A stretch of DNA of 64,000 nt from an uncultured Bacteroidales bacterium (GTDB lineage: Bacteria > Bacteroidota > Bacteroidia > Bacteroidales > Muribaculaceae), in contig CASENC010000049.1 in NCBI GenBank assembly GCA_949289215.1, positions 186,001-250,000 of the forward strand. Direction: 5' to 3'. How positions within the stretch are numbered: position 1 is the stretch's first letter; each line of letters begins with the position of its first letter. The notes below the pieces were generated by a model, which was not told the DNA's origin, did no database searches, and saw nothing but the letters and a program-made list of their open reading frames with translations. Positions 26,210-37,119 of the stretch are shown in pieces. The position numbers and the translations under genes are program-made.

Positions 26210-26764
26210 ATGAAAAATTACATGATGAATCTTACCGAGGATGAGATGCTTGAATTGTGGAAAACCCGTTTGCGCCTGTTGCCTGCACGGCGTGACTGCA
26301 CTATTGAACGTGACGACGGGATTGATATTGACAGCGTTTTGTTACCGGATATTCGCGAATGGTATGCACGTTTGCTTGCCGGTGGAGATATCGGTTGGTT
26401 GCCTGTTGAGGATTTGGCGCTTAAGGTGGCGTGTGAAACCGATGACGAAGGGGTGGTGACTGCGTTGTTGCCTTCGGAATGTGTCAGGCCTGTGGAATGG
26501 AAGCTTGCCGGGTGGAAACGCAGTGTTGTGCAATTTCATGTGGCGGGCTCTTATAAAGCTATGTGTCAGCGTAATATTTATTTGCGCGGCGATGCCGAGG
26601 CTCCTGTGGCAGTGTTGCATGACGACCGTATGGTGCTATATTCAGTGGAACCGGGAACAACGGCTGCGGTAAAGCAAGCCCGTTGTGTAGTCCGCCCGGC
26701 CGATGGCAGTTATCGTTTTCATGAGGCGGCCTTGTCAACCATGCATGATTACTTGAAATTGTGA
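26210..26764 (+). CDS. uncharacterised 184-residue protein
   Basis: No signal peptide or membrane helix; about 184 residues, mixed alpha/beta. Readable segments are MNLTEDEMLELWKTRLRLLP, a DSVLLPDIREWYARLLA helix, a PVEDLALKVACE strand and RNIYLRGDAEAPVAVLHDDR. I do not recognise the family. The late segment looks superficially like phage structural proteins, and the other phage-like gene (19031) is on the same strand 4.7 kb away, but no other phage gene separates them. It is followed by a GC-rich hairpin at 26791 and by rpoN. Confidence 0.65.
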   Translation: MKNYMMNLTEDEMLELWKTRLRLLPARRDCTIERDDGIDIDSVLLPDIREWYARLLAGGDIGWLPVEDLALKVACETDDEGVVTALLPSECVRPVEWKLAGWKRSVVQFHVAGSYKAMCQRNIYLRGDAEAPVAVLHDDRMVLYSVEPGTTAAVKQARCVVRPADGSYRFHEAALSTMHDYLKL

Positions 26765-26790
26765 GTATTCATCGTAGTAGCAATGTGGTC

Positions 26791-26811
26791 AAGGGCGGCT
26801 TTGCCGCCCTT
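26791..26811 (+). terminator. hairpin before rpoN
   Basis: AAGGGCGGC (26791-26799) and GCCGCCCTT (26803-26811) with a 3-base loop, followed by a poor T run; probable terminator. Confidence 0.6.
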
Positions 26812-26861
26812 GAATTTGCATTTTGGCACACTCACGTTGCACTACTTTGCATAAGACAGAC

Positions 26862-26924
26862 AGCGTCTTGGCAATAAAAACAAATAAATTTGTTTTGTAT
26901 TGCGCTCGACTTGCACTATCTTTG
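26862..26924 (+). promoter_or_regulatory. rpoN promoter inside a dispersed repeat
   Basis: TTTG (26894-26897), 19 bases, TATCTTTG (26917-26924). The region from AGCGTCTTGGCAAT (26862) to TATCTTTG matches the promoter repeat duplicated at 60204-60363 (GCGTCTCGGCAA...TTGCATTGCACTCGACTT). Transcription should begin just before the rpoN start. Confidence 0.8.
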
Positions 26925-26947
26925 CCTATAAAAGGAGATTATTGCCG

Positions 26948-28402
26948 ATGGCAGGTAAACAGACTTTGGCTCAAGAACAGAAACTGACGCAGCGGTTGTC
27001 GCCGTTGCAATTGTTGCTTGTGCCGTTGTTGCAAATGAACCGGGGTGAAATTGAGGAGGAAGTTCGTCGCGAAATTGACGATAATCCTGCATTGGAAGTG
27101 TCGGAAGACCCTCAAACCGAGATGCTTAATAAGGACGAAGATGGAGAGGTGTTTGACGAGACTCCTGAACAGATGCAGGCTGCCGATTATAAAGACGAGG
27201 ACGACATTCCATATTATCGCATGAATGTGTCGAATCGCAGTGCCGACGATGAACCCCCCAATGCCGTGGTGGTTGCCGAGGGGTCGCTTGTGGATTATTT
27301 GATGGAGCAAATAGGTGAGCGTGACCTGACCGACCGCCAACGTGTCATAGCCGAATATATAGTAGGTAACATCGATGATAACGGTTATTTGCAACGAAAA
27401 GTGAGCGCAATCACCGATGATATTGTGTTCCAAACCGGCAACGATATCGATGAGAATGAGGTGGAAGAGGTGTTGCAAGTGGTGCGTGACCTCGACCCCG
27501 CCGGAGTGGGTGCGACCGACCTGCGTGATTGCTTGTTGCTGCAACTTGAACGTAAAAAGGGCGATGAAGTGAATATGCTTGCCTATAAGGTGATTGACCG
27601 CTATTTTGAACCATTCATCAAGAAGCATTACGACAAGATAATATCGGCATTAGGCATCGACAGCGAGAAGATGAAGAGGGTGGTGGAAGCAATACGCCAG
27701 CTCAATCCCAAGCCCGGGAACACAGTCACCGGCATTGCCGACGAAAGCCGCAGCCAACAGATAATTCCCGATTTCAACGTCGATGTGGAAGGTGATACCA
27801 TCAACCTGACGTTGCTTAATAATATCCCTGATTTGCAAGTGTCGGAAAGCTATTCGTTGCTATATGATAAATATAGCGGCAAGAAGCCTGTCGGCCGACG
27901 TGAAGAGGAAGAGGCCGCCGACATCAAGCAAAAGTATGAAAAGGCATCGAATTTTATCAAGGTGTTGCAGCAGCGTCAAGAGACATTGTTCAAGACTATG
28001 CGTGCCATCACGTTGCGCCAGCGTGATTTTTTCCTCACCGGCGACGAGATGCAATTGAAACCGATGATATTGAAAGACATTGCCGATGACACGGGATATG
28101 ACGTGTCGGTGATTTCGCGTGTGACCATGAATAAATATGTCACTACTCAATGGGGCGTGTATCCGCTGAAATTCTTTTTTACCGAAGGATTACAACATGA
28201 ATCGGGCGAGGAAGTGTCGTCGCGTGAAATACAGTCGATAATAAAATCGGTGGTCGAAGCCGAGGACAAGAAGCATCCGCTTTCCGACCTGAGGCTGTGC
28301 GAGATATTGAAAGAAAAAGGATATGAAATAGCCCGGCGCACAGTGGCCAAGTACCGAGAACGCCTTTCGATACCGGTTGCGCGCTTGCGCAAAGAAATAT
28401 AA
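26948..28402 (+). CDS. rpoN: RNA polymerase sigma-54 factor
   Basis: Alternative sigma factor that needs an enhancer-binding ATPase for open complex formation. 484 residues from the ATG at 26948. Region I is glutamine- and leucine-rich (QTLAQEQKLTQRLSPLQLLL), the core-binding region II/III follows (NPKPGN region near 255), and the C-terminal RpoN box reads ARRTVAKYRE near 466. Upstream start codons exist but give non-homologous sequence. No enhancer-binding protein is in this window. It is expressed from the repeat promoter and followed by a membrane protein 29 bases later. Confidence 0.97.
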   Translation: MAGKQTLAQEQKLTQRLSPLQLLLVPLLQMNRGEIEEEVRREIDDNPALEVSEDPQTEMLNKDEDGEVFDETPEQMQAADYKDEDDIPYYRMNVSNRSADDEPPNAVVVAEGSLVDYLMEQIGERDLTDRQRVIAEYIVGNIDDNGYLQRKVSAITDDIVFQTGNDIDENEVEEVLQVVRDLDPAGVGATDLRDCLLLQLERKKGDEVNMLAYKVIDRYFEPFIKKHYDKIISALGIDSEKMKRVVEAIRQLNPKPGNTVTGIADESRSQQIIPDFNVDVEGDTINLTLLNNIPDLQVSESYSLLYDKYSGKKPVGRREEEEAADIKQKYEKASNFIKVLQQRQETLFKTMRAITLRQRDFFLTGDEMQLKPMILKDIADDTGYDVSVISRVTMNKYVTTQWGVYPLKFFFTEGLQHESGEEVSSREIQSIIKSVVEAEDKKHPLSDLRLCEILKEKGYEIARRTVAKYRERLSIPVARLRKEI

Positions 28403-28431
28403 ATAAGAATTACCCTAAACTGGATGTGATA

Positions 28432-29070
28432 ATGAACAAGATTAATGCCGACTCGGTGATATACGTTTTTGCCCGTTTTTTCTCTACTCTGCTCAGCCCG
28501 TTGTTGATGCCAACGTTTGGCATTTTCATTGCTTTGTGGGCTACGGTATTGTGCTATATCCCGTCGGGAACCAGGCTTGTGGTGCTGCTTGTGGTGTTTG
28601 GCATCACGTGCATCATGCCCATGGTGGCGATAGCGGTGTTGCATAATTTGAAGGTGATTGAAGACAAGCGCCTGGTGAAGCGGGAAGAACGCTGGCTGCC
28701 TTATATTGCCACGGTATTATGTTACATTTGTTCGGCCATATATTTGCACCATATCCACACTCCGCAATGGGTGGTGGTGTTCATGGCCGGTGGTGCGGCA
28801 GCCTGTGCCGTATCGACTGTGGTGACGTTGTGGTGGAAAATCAGCGCGCACATGGCCGGGATAGGCGGACTGCTTGCCATGGCGATGCATATTTATATCG
28901 ACGGGTACAATGTAATTGATATGAAGCCGGTTATATGCCTGCTGGTTTTGCTTTCAGGTTGCCTTGGCTCATCGCGCATATTCATGGGGCGGCATACGTT
29001 CATGCAAGTGATTGCCGGTTTTGCCAACGGATTTGTTATGGTGTATTTGGCTTGTAAATTATTTTCATGA
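28432..29070 (+). CDS. multi-pass membrane protein, PAP2-like
   Basis: 212 residues, six or so hydrophobic helices, start ATG 28432 (MNKINADSVIYVF). The late GRHTFMQVIAGFANGF resembles the C-terminal histidine motif of PAP2 phosphatases (SR..GxHxxxDVxxG), while earlier catalytic motifs are not obvious, so it may be a distant or inactive member. The middle has KVIEDKRLVKREERWLPYI. Follows rpoN closely and precedes purE by 42 bases; possible operon. Substrate unknown. Confidence 0.7.
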   Translation: MNKINADSVIYVFARFFSTLLSPLLMPTFGIFIALWATVLCYIPSGTRLVVLLVVFGITCIMPMVAIAVLHNLKVIEDKRLVKREERWLPYIATVLCYICSAIYLHHIHTPQWVVVFMAGGAAACAVSTVVTLWWKISAHMAGIGGLLAMAMHIYIDGYNVIDMKPVICLLVLLSGCLGSSRIFMGRHTFMQVIAGFANGFVMVYLACKLFS

Positions 29071-29112
29071 AAATCAAGATTAAAATATAGAACAATATAA
29101 TTAAAGAAACTG

Positions 29113-29619
29113 ATGAATCCGGTAGTAAGTATAATAATGGGTAGCACTTCCGACCTGCCTGTAATGGAAAAGGCTGCGAAGTTGCTCGATGAGATGGAGA
29201 TACCGTTTGAAATGAATGCCTTGTCGGCACACCGCACCCCCGATGAAGTGGCGCGATTTGCAACCGAGGCCGAGGGCCGCGGCATACGTGTGATAATTGC
29301 CGCGGCAGGCATGGCCGCCCATCTTCCCGGCGTGATTGCCGCCTCGACCGCTGTGCCTGTGATAGGGGTGCCTATAAAGTCGTCTCTTGAAGGTATGGAT
29401 GCCTTGCTCGCCATAGTGCAAATGCCTCCGGGCATACCTGTGGCCACGGTAGGCATAAACGGTGCACTCAATGCTGCCATCCTTGCCGTGCAAATTCTTG
29501 CCTTGGGCGATGAAGCCTTGTCGGCCAAGTTCCATGCCTATAAAAAAGGCCTTGCCGGGAAGATAGTCGCAGCCAATGAGGAATTGCACAAAGTGCAGTT
29601 CAAGTTTAAAACCAATTAG
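29113..29619 (+). CDS. purE: N5-carboxyaminoimidazole ribonucleotide mutase
   Basis: Purine biosynthesis step moving the carboxylate of N5-CAIR to give CAIR. The 168-residue protein has MGSTSDLPVMEKAAKLLDE, the conserved SAHRTPDE with the catalytic histidine, IAAAGMAAHLPGVIAA, TAVPVIGVPIKSSLEGMDAL and GINGALNAAILAVQIL. Complete. The next gene, a fucosyltransferase, begins 20 bases after the stop, and ispG follows after that. Confidence 0.98.
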   Translation: MNPVVSIIMGSTSDLPVMEKAAKLLDEMEIPFEMNALSAHRTPDEVARFATEAEGRGIRVIIAAAGMAAHLPGVIAASTAVPVIGVPIKSSLEGMDALLAIVQMPPGIPVATVGINGALNAAILAVQILALGDEALSAKFHAYKKGLAGKIVAANEELHKVQFKFKTN

Positions 29620-29639
29620 TGCTGCCTGCAACGCTATGT

Positions 29640-30524
29640 ATGAAAATCGTTAAAGTCATTGGCGGGCTTGGAAATCAAATGTTCCAATATGCGTTATCGC
29701 TCGGATTGGAAAAAAAATTCCCCGGCGAGCGCATATTGCTTGATTTGAACCATTTCAAGTATTACAGTGCGCATAACGGATTTGAGCTGGCGAGGGTGTT
29801 TCGCGCAGCACGTTATAAGAAAGCATCGCTCGCCGAACTGCTTATGGTAACGTATCCATATGTCAGCCATCGTTTAAGCCTCATGACCAAGCTGTTGCCA
29901 CGGCGAAGTACAGTGTGCAAGGAGCAAGACGGGTTTCCGGTGGACGGCACAGTCCTCGCCAGGAAAGGCAATCGGTATTTTGACGGTTTTTGGCAGCATA
30001 TTGAATATTTCGCGCACGCCGCACCTGAAGTGCGTGCCGCATTTGCTTTCCCCGCAGCCGAGGGGAGAAACAAGGCTTTGATTGAAACGATTGCAAGCAC
30101 CGAAAGCGTATCGGTGCATTTGCGTCGGGGCGATTACCTGTCGCTCAACTTATACAATAATATATGCACTTTTGATTATTACAGGCGTGCAGTGGAATAT
30201 GCCAAATCGGCCTTGGGCGACGATTTGCTTTTTTGCATATTTTCAGACGATATCGATTGGTGCCGTGAAAATTTGCAGCGCGAGGTGTCGCTTGGCGGCA
30301 AGATTGTATATGTCGATTGGAACAAAGGTGCCGACAGTTTCAGGGATATGCAATTAATGAGTATGTGTAAACATAATATAATAGCCAATTCATCATTTTC
30401 GTGGTGGGGAGCGTGGCTTAACGCCAACCCCGGGAAATTGGTGCTGGCACCTGATAAATGGCTCAATTACGATGGATTTAACGACCCCGTTCCTGCGTCT
30501 TGGGTGAAAATAAAAACTATATAA
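29640..30524 (+). CDS. GT11 family alpha-1,2-fucosyltransferase-like protein
   Basis: 294 residues from the ATG at 29640 (MKIVKVIGGLGNQMFQYA), the family's GGLGNQMFQYA opening. The GDP-fucose-binding motif is VSVHLRRGDYLSLNLY near residue 158, and the family's late motif is NSSFSWWGAWL near 250. Predicted cytoplasmic enzyme adding fucose in alpha-1,2 linkage to galactose-containing glycans, perhaps in capsule or O-antigen. It lies between purE and ispG with 11 bases to the ispG start, an odd place among housekeeping genes; no polysaccharide cluster is adjacent. Possibly acquired. Confidence 0.9.
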   Translation: MKIVKVIGGLGNQMFQYALSLGLEKKFPGERILLDLNHFKYYSAHNGFELARVFRAARYKKASLAELLMVTYPYVSHRLSLMTKLLPRRSTVCKEQDGFPVDGTVLARKGNRYFDGFWQHIEYFAHAAPEVRAAFAFPAAEGRNKALIETIASTESVSVHLRRGDYLSLNLYNNICTFDYYRRAVEYAKSALGDDLLFCIFSDDIDWCRENLQREVSLGGKIVYVDWNKGADSFRDMQLMSMCKHNIIANSSFSWWGAWLNANPGKLVLAPDKWLNYDGFNDPVPASWVKIKTI

Positions 30525-30535
30525 ATTATTGGCTT

Positions 30536-32374
30536 ATGGATTATTCACGCCGAAAAACTTCTCGTGTCAACATTGGTGAAACTCCGCTTGGGTCGGAGTT
30601 CCCGATAAGAGTACAATCTATGACTTCGACTTCGACAATGGATACTTCGGGCAGTGTTGCCCAGTGCCGACGCATATGTGATGCCGGTGCCGACTATGTG
30701 AGGCTTACGGCGCAAGGTGTGCGCGAAGCCAACAACATAGGGGAAATACGCAAGATATTGCGCAATGAAGGATATTCGGTGCCGCTTATTGCCGACATAC
30801 ACTTTAACCCGTCGGCAGCGTATGCGGCAGCACGGGTTGTCGATAAGGTTCGTATTAATCCCGGGAATTTCGTCGATGCCGCTCGCACATTCAAGGTGCT
30901 CACTTATACAGACGAGGAATATGCGCGTGAGTTACAGCGCATACATGATGCTCTCACTCCGTTTATCGACTTGTGCCGCGAGCATCACACGGCTGTTCGC
31001 CTCGGGGTGAACCATGGGTCGCTTAGCGACCGCATCATGAGCCGTTATGGCGACACTCCCGAAGGGATGGTGGAAAGTGTGATGGAATTCCTGCGTGTGT
31101 TTGAAGCCGAGAATTTCCACGACGTGGTGATTTCGATGAAGGCATCGAATACCGTGCTTATGGTCGAGGCTGTGCGCCTGATGGTTGCTGCAATGGACCG
31201 TGAAAATATGCATTATCCGTTGCACCTGGGGGTGACTGAAGCCGGCGATGGTGAAGACGGGCGCATAAAGTCGGCAGTGGGAATAGGTACGCTGCTTGCC
31301 GAGGGGATAGGTGATACCGTAAGAGTGTCGCTGAGTGAAGACCCCGAACTTGAAGTGCCTGTTGCACAAAAACTTGTGCGATATGTCACCATGCGGCAGG
31401 GGCACGAGCATATTAATGGCGGCGTGAGCCGCGGCTACGATTCCATAAGGCCGGTGCGGCGGCGCACTGCGGTGGTTGGCGGCTTGGTTGGCGGTAACAA
31501 GGTGCCTGTGGCAGTGGTTTCGTGCCTGCCCGGGAATGTGTATGGCAAGCCGCGACCCGATTTCTATTATATAGCCGATGGCAAGATACCTAATGCACAA
31601 GGTCGTTTCATAGTGCCTTGGAGCAAATATAAGGGCGGTGACAATGTATCTCCGCTGTTCACAATTGACGAGATTTCCGAATTGGAGCAATGTGACAGTT
31701 GCATGAAATGGCTGCGGGTGCCGGCCGATACCGATGTGGCAGGTGGTGTACTCGACTTCTTGCGTAATCGCAACGATGTGGTGCTGGTGGTGACACCTAC
31801 ATCGGTGAATGTGACCGGCTGCCAGCAGGCATTTATGCATGCACTTATCGACCGTGGCATCGATGCTCCAGCTATTCCGCTTAACCGCTATCCCGACGGT
31901 GATAATGAATGGTTACAGGTGAAAGCCGGTGTTGACTTCGGAACGTTGCTGCTCAACGGATTCCGCGACGGGGTGTGGATGGAAACGCCCAATTACAAGA
32001 ATTTCAGCGACATCGTGCGATATGAGTTTGCCATATTGCAGGCTGCGCGGGTGCGCATAAGCAAGACTGAATTTATTTCATGTCCCGGTTGTGGGCGCAC
32101 TATGTATGACTTGCAATCTACCGTCCATCGTGTGAAAGAGGCAACATCTCACTTGTCGCATTTGAAAATAGGCATAATGGGCTGCATAGTGAACGGCCCC
32201 GGTGAAATGGCCGATGCCGATTACGGGTATGTGGGCGCGGGGGTAGGTCGCATAAGCCTGTATAAGGGCAAGGAATGTGTTGAAAAGAATATCCCAGAAG
32301 AGGAGGCAATACCTCACCTGGTTGCTTTGATAAAAGCCAATGGCGACTGGGTGGAGCCCGCCGTGCGCGAGTGA
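30536..32374 (+). CDS. ispG: 4-hydroxy-3-methylbut-2-en-1-yl diphosphate synthase, long form
   Basis: Seventh step of the non-mevalonate isoprenoid pathway; converts MEcPP to HMBPP with a [4Fe-4S] cluster. 612 residues from the ATG at 30536, the long form known in Bacteroidetes and plants with a central domain inserted between TIM barrel and iron-sulfur domain. Barrel motifs include RVQSMTSTSTMDT, PLIADIHFNPSAAY and RINPGNF; the cluster cysteines appear in CPGCGRTMYDLQ and GCIVNGPGEMADA. Earlier start sites lie within the fucosyltransferase gene. dxs is 28 kb away in this window. Confidence 0.98.
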   Translation: MDYSRRKTSRVNIGETPLGSEFPIRVQSMTSTSTMDTSGSVAQCRRICDAGADYVRLTAQGVREANNIGEIRKILRNEGYSVPLIADIHFNPSAAYAAARVVDKVRINPGNFVDAARTFKVLTYTDEEYARELQRIHDALTPFIDLCREHHTAVRLGVNHGSLSDRIMSRYGDTPEGMVESVMEFLRVFEAENFHDVVISMKASNTVLMVEAVRLMVAAMDRENMHYPLHLGVTEAGDGEDGRIKSAVGIGTLLAEGIGDTVRVSLSEDPELEVPVAQKLVRYVTMRQGHEHINGGVSRGYDSIRPVRRRTAVVGGLVGGNKVPVAVVSCLPGNVYGKPRPDFYYIADGKIPNAQGRFIVPWSKYKGGDNVSPLFTIDEISELEQCDSCMKWLRVPADTDVAGGVLDFLRNRNDVVLVVTPTSVNVTGCQQAFMHALIDRGIDAPAIPLNRYPDGDNEWLQVKAGVDFGTLLLNGFRDGVWMETPNYKNFSDIVRYEFAILQAARVRISKTEFISCPGCGRTMYDLQSTVHRVKEATSHLSHLKIGIMGCIVNGPGEMADADYGYVGAGVGRISLYKGKECVEKNIPEEEAIPHLVALIKANGDWVEPAVRE

Positions 32375-32458
32375 CAAGTGCGCACACCCACATTCAGTGG
32401 CTTGTAACTTAAATGATGGTGTGCCGTAATCAAGGAAACAATAATAAGAAACAGGCAA

Positions 32459-32508
32459 GAAAACAGATGGGGTGCGCCAAAATCCAGGTGTACCCCCATC
32501 TGTTTTTT
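32459..32508. terminator. bidirectional terminator between ispG and secreted protein gene
   Basis: AAAACAGATGGGG (32460-32472) pairs with CCCCATCTGTTTT (about 32494-32506) and both sides are A/T-rich, so it can terminate the convergent genes. Confidence 0.85.
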
Positions 32509-32555
32509 GCCGTGCGTGCGTGGGCATTGTCGGCCGCCGCGTGTGCGTATTTTTG

Positions 32556-33890
32556 TTATTCCTTCACGAACACCTTCCTTACCGTGCCGTCCGACATTTT
32601 CACGATGTTTATGCCCTTGGCCGGTGCGGCGAGGCGTGCGCCGTTGATGGCATAGCGGGCCACTTCCACTGCCTCATCGCCAGCCACTTTGACGGCCTTG
32701 ACGGCTGTTGAGGCTTCCGAGCCGATGTCGAGCACGAAACCCTTGTAGTTATACATGTCGTCCATTGCAAACCCTGCTATGTACCGGCCGTCGGGTGTAA
32801 TGTCGATTGCGGTGTTGAAACCGATGGAATCGTATAACGCTATTTCTTCGACTTCGGGAACTATGCTTGCGAGCATTCTCGGTGTTTCGCCCTTTTGCCA
32901 AATGATGGCACTGCGTTGCTGCATTACCCAGCCGCCTGCAAGAACATAGCCAATGATAGTGCCGTTGTCAGATACTTGCGTAGCGCTCATCTCGGCGTTC
33001 GCCATTATTTCACCGTTGCCGTCGGCTCGGTATGTCTCAAGCTCGCCTGTCTCAAGGTCGAGGCGGCCCAGGAACTGCTCGGTTATCATCGTTTCAGCCG
33101 AAGCCTCGGCAAGGTTGAGCGACACGTAGCGACCGTTGCGGCTCAGCCCCTGGGGTGCGAACACCATGTAGGGCCGGCCTTGAACATCGCCGTCGGGCGA
33201 GAAGTACATTGTGCACACAGGGTCGCACTCATAGGTTCCGTCGTCTTGCAATCGCCACACGATTAGTGGGTTTGTGCTGAAGTTATCGACCACGTAGCCA
33301 ACTATCAACGAGCCGTCGCTGTTGGTGTAGTAGGCCGACGAGCCGTTAGTCTCAAAGCCGAGTTCCTCGTCGGAGGGAACAGGCAGGTCTATTCTCTTGC
33401 CATTTTTCCACACGCATGCCGTGGTCAGGTAGCCATTGGTGAGGTAGTAGCAGCCCACCGTCACGCTAAGGTCGTCGCTTGCGTCGCGTGCTATGGTTGA
33501 CATCCCCTCTTCTGCCTCGAAATAATCTACTGTGCCATCTATGTTCAAGAAGCAGGCCTGCTCGTTGTATCCTGTCGCAACGCCGTCGTTGTTCACTTCG
33601 CGAATGTCGGCACCGAAATCGTCAAGTGCGGCCTGCACGTTGTAGTTGCCAGTCTCGATGTCATACACAAACATACCGAAAGTGCCTGTTTCCATATTGA
33701 AAGCGGGGCCTGCCGCATATCGGTGGTTTGGCGACACGGCCTGCACGCAAGGTTGATAGGTGACCCCTTGGTCGTCAGTCATGTCATTAAGCACGGTGAT
33801 GCTTGCCGATTCTTGGGCATAAGCCGCGCCACACATTGTCGCCATTGCGGCGGTAAGTAAAACTTTAGTGGTAGAGATTTTCATACGCAT
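32556..33890 (-). CDS. secreted beta-propeller-like protein with C-terminal sorting domain
   Basis: 444 residues with a Sec signal peptide (KVLLTAAMATMCGAAYA). The body has repeated strands with patterns like VSPNHRYAAG, SNDGSLIVGY, SDNGTIIGYVLAG and TPDGRYIAGFAM, reminiscent of HAF-type propeller repeats. The last 40 residues (RYAINGARLAAPAKGINIV, then KMSDGTVRKVFVKE) match the type IX secretion C-terminal domain, type A, so the protein is probably exported and attached to the surface. Function unknown. A promoter matching consensus is at 33950-33979. Confidence 0.75.
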   Translation of the reverse strand: MRMKISTTKVLLTAAMATMCGAAYAQESASITVLNDMTDDQGVTYQPCVQAVSPNHRYAAGPAFNMETGTFGMFVYDIETGNYNVQAALDDFGADIREVNNDGVATGYNEQACFLNIDGTVDYFEAEEGMSTIARDASDDLSVTVGCYYLTNGYLTTACVWKNGKRIDLPVPSDEELGFETNGSSAYYTNSDGSLIVGYVVDNFSTNPLIVWRLQDDGTYECDPVCTMYFSPDGDVQGRPYMVFAPQGLSRNGRYVSLNLAEASAETMITEQFLGRLDLETGELETYRADGNGEIMANAEMSATQVSDNGTIIGYVLAGGWVMQQRSAIIWQKGETPRMLASIVPEVEEIALYDSIGFNTAIDITPDGRYIAGFAMDDMYNYKGFVLDIGSEASTAVKAVKVAGDEAVEVARYAINGARLAAPAKGINIVKMSDGTVRKVFVKE

Positions 33891-33949
33891 TCAATGTTTA
33901 TATAGGTTAATATTAGGTTGATTATTTTAACAACAAAAGCAATTCGATG

Positions 33950-33979
33950 CAAAAGTAATAATAATTATAAATAAAACAA
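33950..33979 (-). promoter_or_regulatory. promoter of secreted propeller-like gene
   Basis: Minus strand TTG (33977-33979), 19 bases, TACTTTTG (33950-33957). The rest of the 33891-34303 gap is AT-rich with no gene and ends with a shared terminator. Confidence 0.65.
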
Positions 33980-34232
33980 TATTTTTATACGTAAAATAGT
34001 GATAATTTTATATTGCACACAATAATGAAGTTGAAAATTCTTGAATTTTTTAAAACGTAGGAGGTTGCCTCTGTTTTGTAGTTGCTTATTCTGAAATTAG
34101 TTGGCTTGTAGTTATAAATAATTGATTGCATGGTGCTTATTGCGTGAATGACGAAGTTGCAACGGTGCTTTTTTTGTCAAATCCTTGTTTCGTTACTTAT
34201 TTGACGATTTTGTGATGGCTTTGGCTTAACAC

Positions 34233-34277
34233 AAAAAAACGACTTCGGCTCGTACTGGGGTCGAAGTCGTTTTTTTT
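34233..34277. terminator. gyrB terminator
   Basis: AAAACGACTTCG (34236-34247) with CGAAGTCGTTTT (34262-34273), flanked by long A and T runs; works in the minus direction for gyrB. Confidence 0.85.
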
Positions 34278-34303
34278 CCCTCTGGTTGATGTTTCTTCTA
34301 TGC

Positions 34304-36313
<2,010 letters not shown>

Positions 36314-36356
36314 TCAAGCGCATAACTGAATTTTTTCTTATAAGTCTTTGAACAAG

Positions 36357-36388
36357 CAAAGATAATAAAAATCATTGAAACAGGCAAA
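36357..36388 (-). promoter_or_regulatory. gyrB promoter
   Basis: Minus strand TTTG (36385-36388), 20 bases, TATCTTTG (36357-36364); ideal match, 95 bases before the start codon. Confidence 0.8.
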
Positions 36389-36441
36389 TCGGCTGCCATG
36401 TGCCTTGTGCAAATTAGGTCCATGCCGTATATTGTTTTTGA

Positions 36442-37119
36442 TTAGAAAAGTTGCATCTTCAACCCGAAAGAGAGGCTTATCAATTCATGGGGAGGGTAGC
36501 CGCTGTTGCCGACGTGGCTTAGGATATAGTAGTCGCAGGTGCTTATTTCATAAAACAATGTCACCGACTTGGCAAAGAAGCGCTTATGTGGCGGAATTTT
36601 GACGGTTATACGTTGGCCTATGTAAGCATTGGTGCGTATGCGTGTCGAAAACCAGTAATAGCCTTTGGGATAACGGTCGGGCTGGCGCACCCAAAAGTCG
36701 TTGTGCAGCACAGTGTTGAGGTATAATCCGCAGGCGAGTGGTTCGATAAAAACTTGCTTGTTCAAGTGCCACTTCCAAGGCATGAAGTTTTGTTTAAGCG
36801 TCAGTGTCACCTTGGCGGCATCCGACTCATATTTAGGAATGAAGCCTATAAGCAAGTCGGTTTCCCATTGCCGGTTTTTTCCGTATGACCAACCTCCACC
36901 GACCGACATGAAGCCCATATTGCCGGCATATTGTATTTTTCCATACGACGGGATAAGCCGTTGCCAGTGTTCCTGCATACGAGTGAGCCGTCGTTCGTAA
37001 CGGATGAGCCGTTGCAGACTGTCTGACGGGATTGTGTCGAAGTCGATGCCGGTGTTGTTTGCCAAGGTTGCAAATGCCGTGCCGAATATGCATATCAGGT
37101 TAAAAAGCAACTTCTTCAT
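36442..37119 (-). CDS. outer-membrane beta-barrel-like protein of unknown function
   Basis: 225 residues from the ATG at 37117-37119 (MKKLLFNLICIFGTAFA). A signal peptide precedes a helix-rich N-terminal stretch (DSLQRLIRYERRLTRMQEHW) and then alternating strands (GNMGFMSVGGGWSYGKNRQ) ending FGLKMQLF, an aromatic C-terminus typical of outer-membrane barrels. No family recognised. The start overlaps the end of the phosphoesterase gene by 20 bases on the same strand, so the two are co-expressed. Confidence 0.65.
   Translation of the reverse strand: MKKLLFNLICIFGTAFATLANNTGIDFDTIPSDSLQRLIRYERRLTRMQEHWQRLIPSYGKIQYAGNMGFMSVGGGWSYGKNRQWETDLLIGFIPKYESDAAKVTLTLKQNFMPWKWHLNKQVFIEPLACGLYLNTVLHNDFWVRQPDRYPKGYYWFSTRIRTNAYIGQRITVKIPPHKRFFAKSVTLFYEISTCDYYILSHVGNSGYPPHELISLSFGLKMQLF

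Noticed and set aside
26842-26850. ACTACTTTGC as an extra rpoN promoter
   Set aside because: The -7 pattern lacks one base (TACTTTG) and no -33 element is placed correctly; the TATCTTTG at 26917 fits much better.
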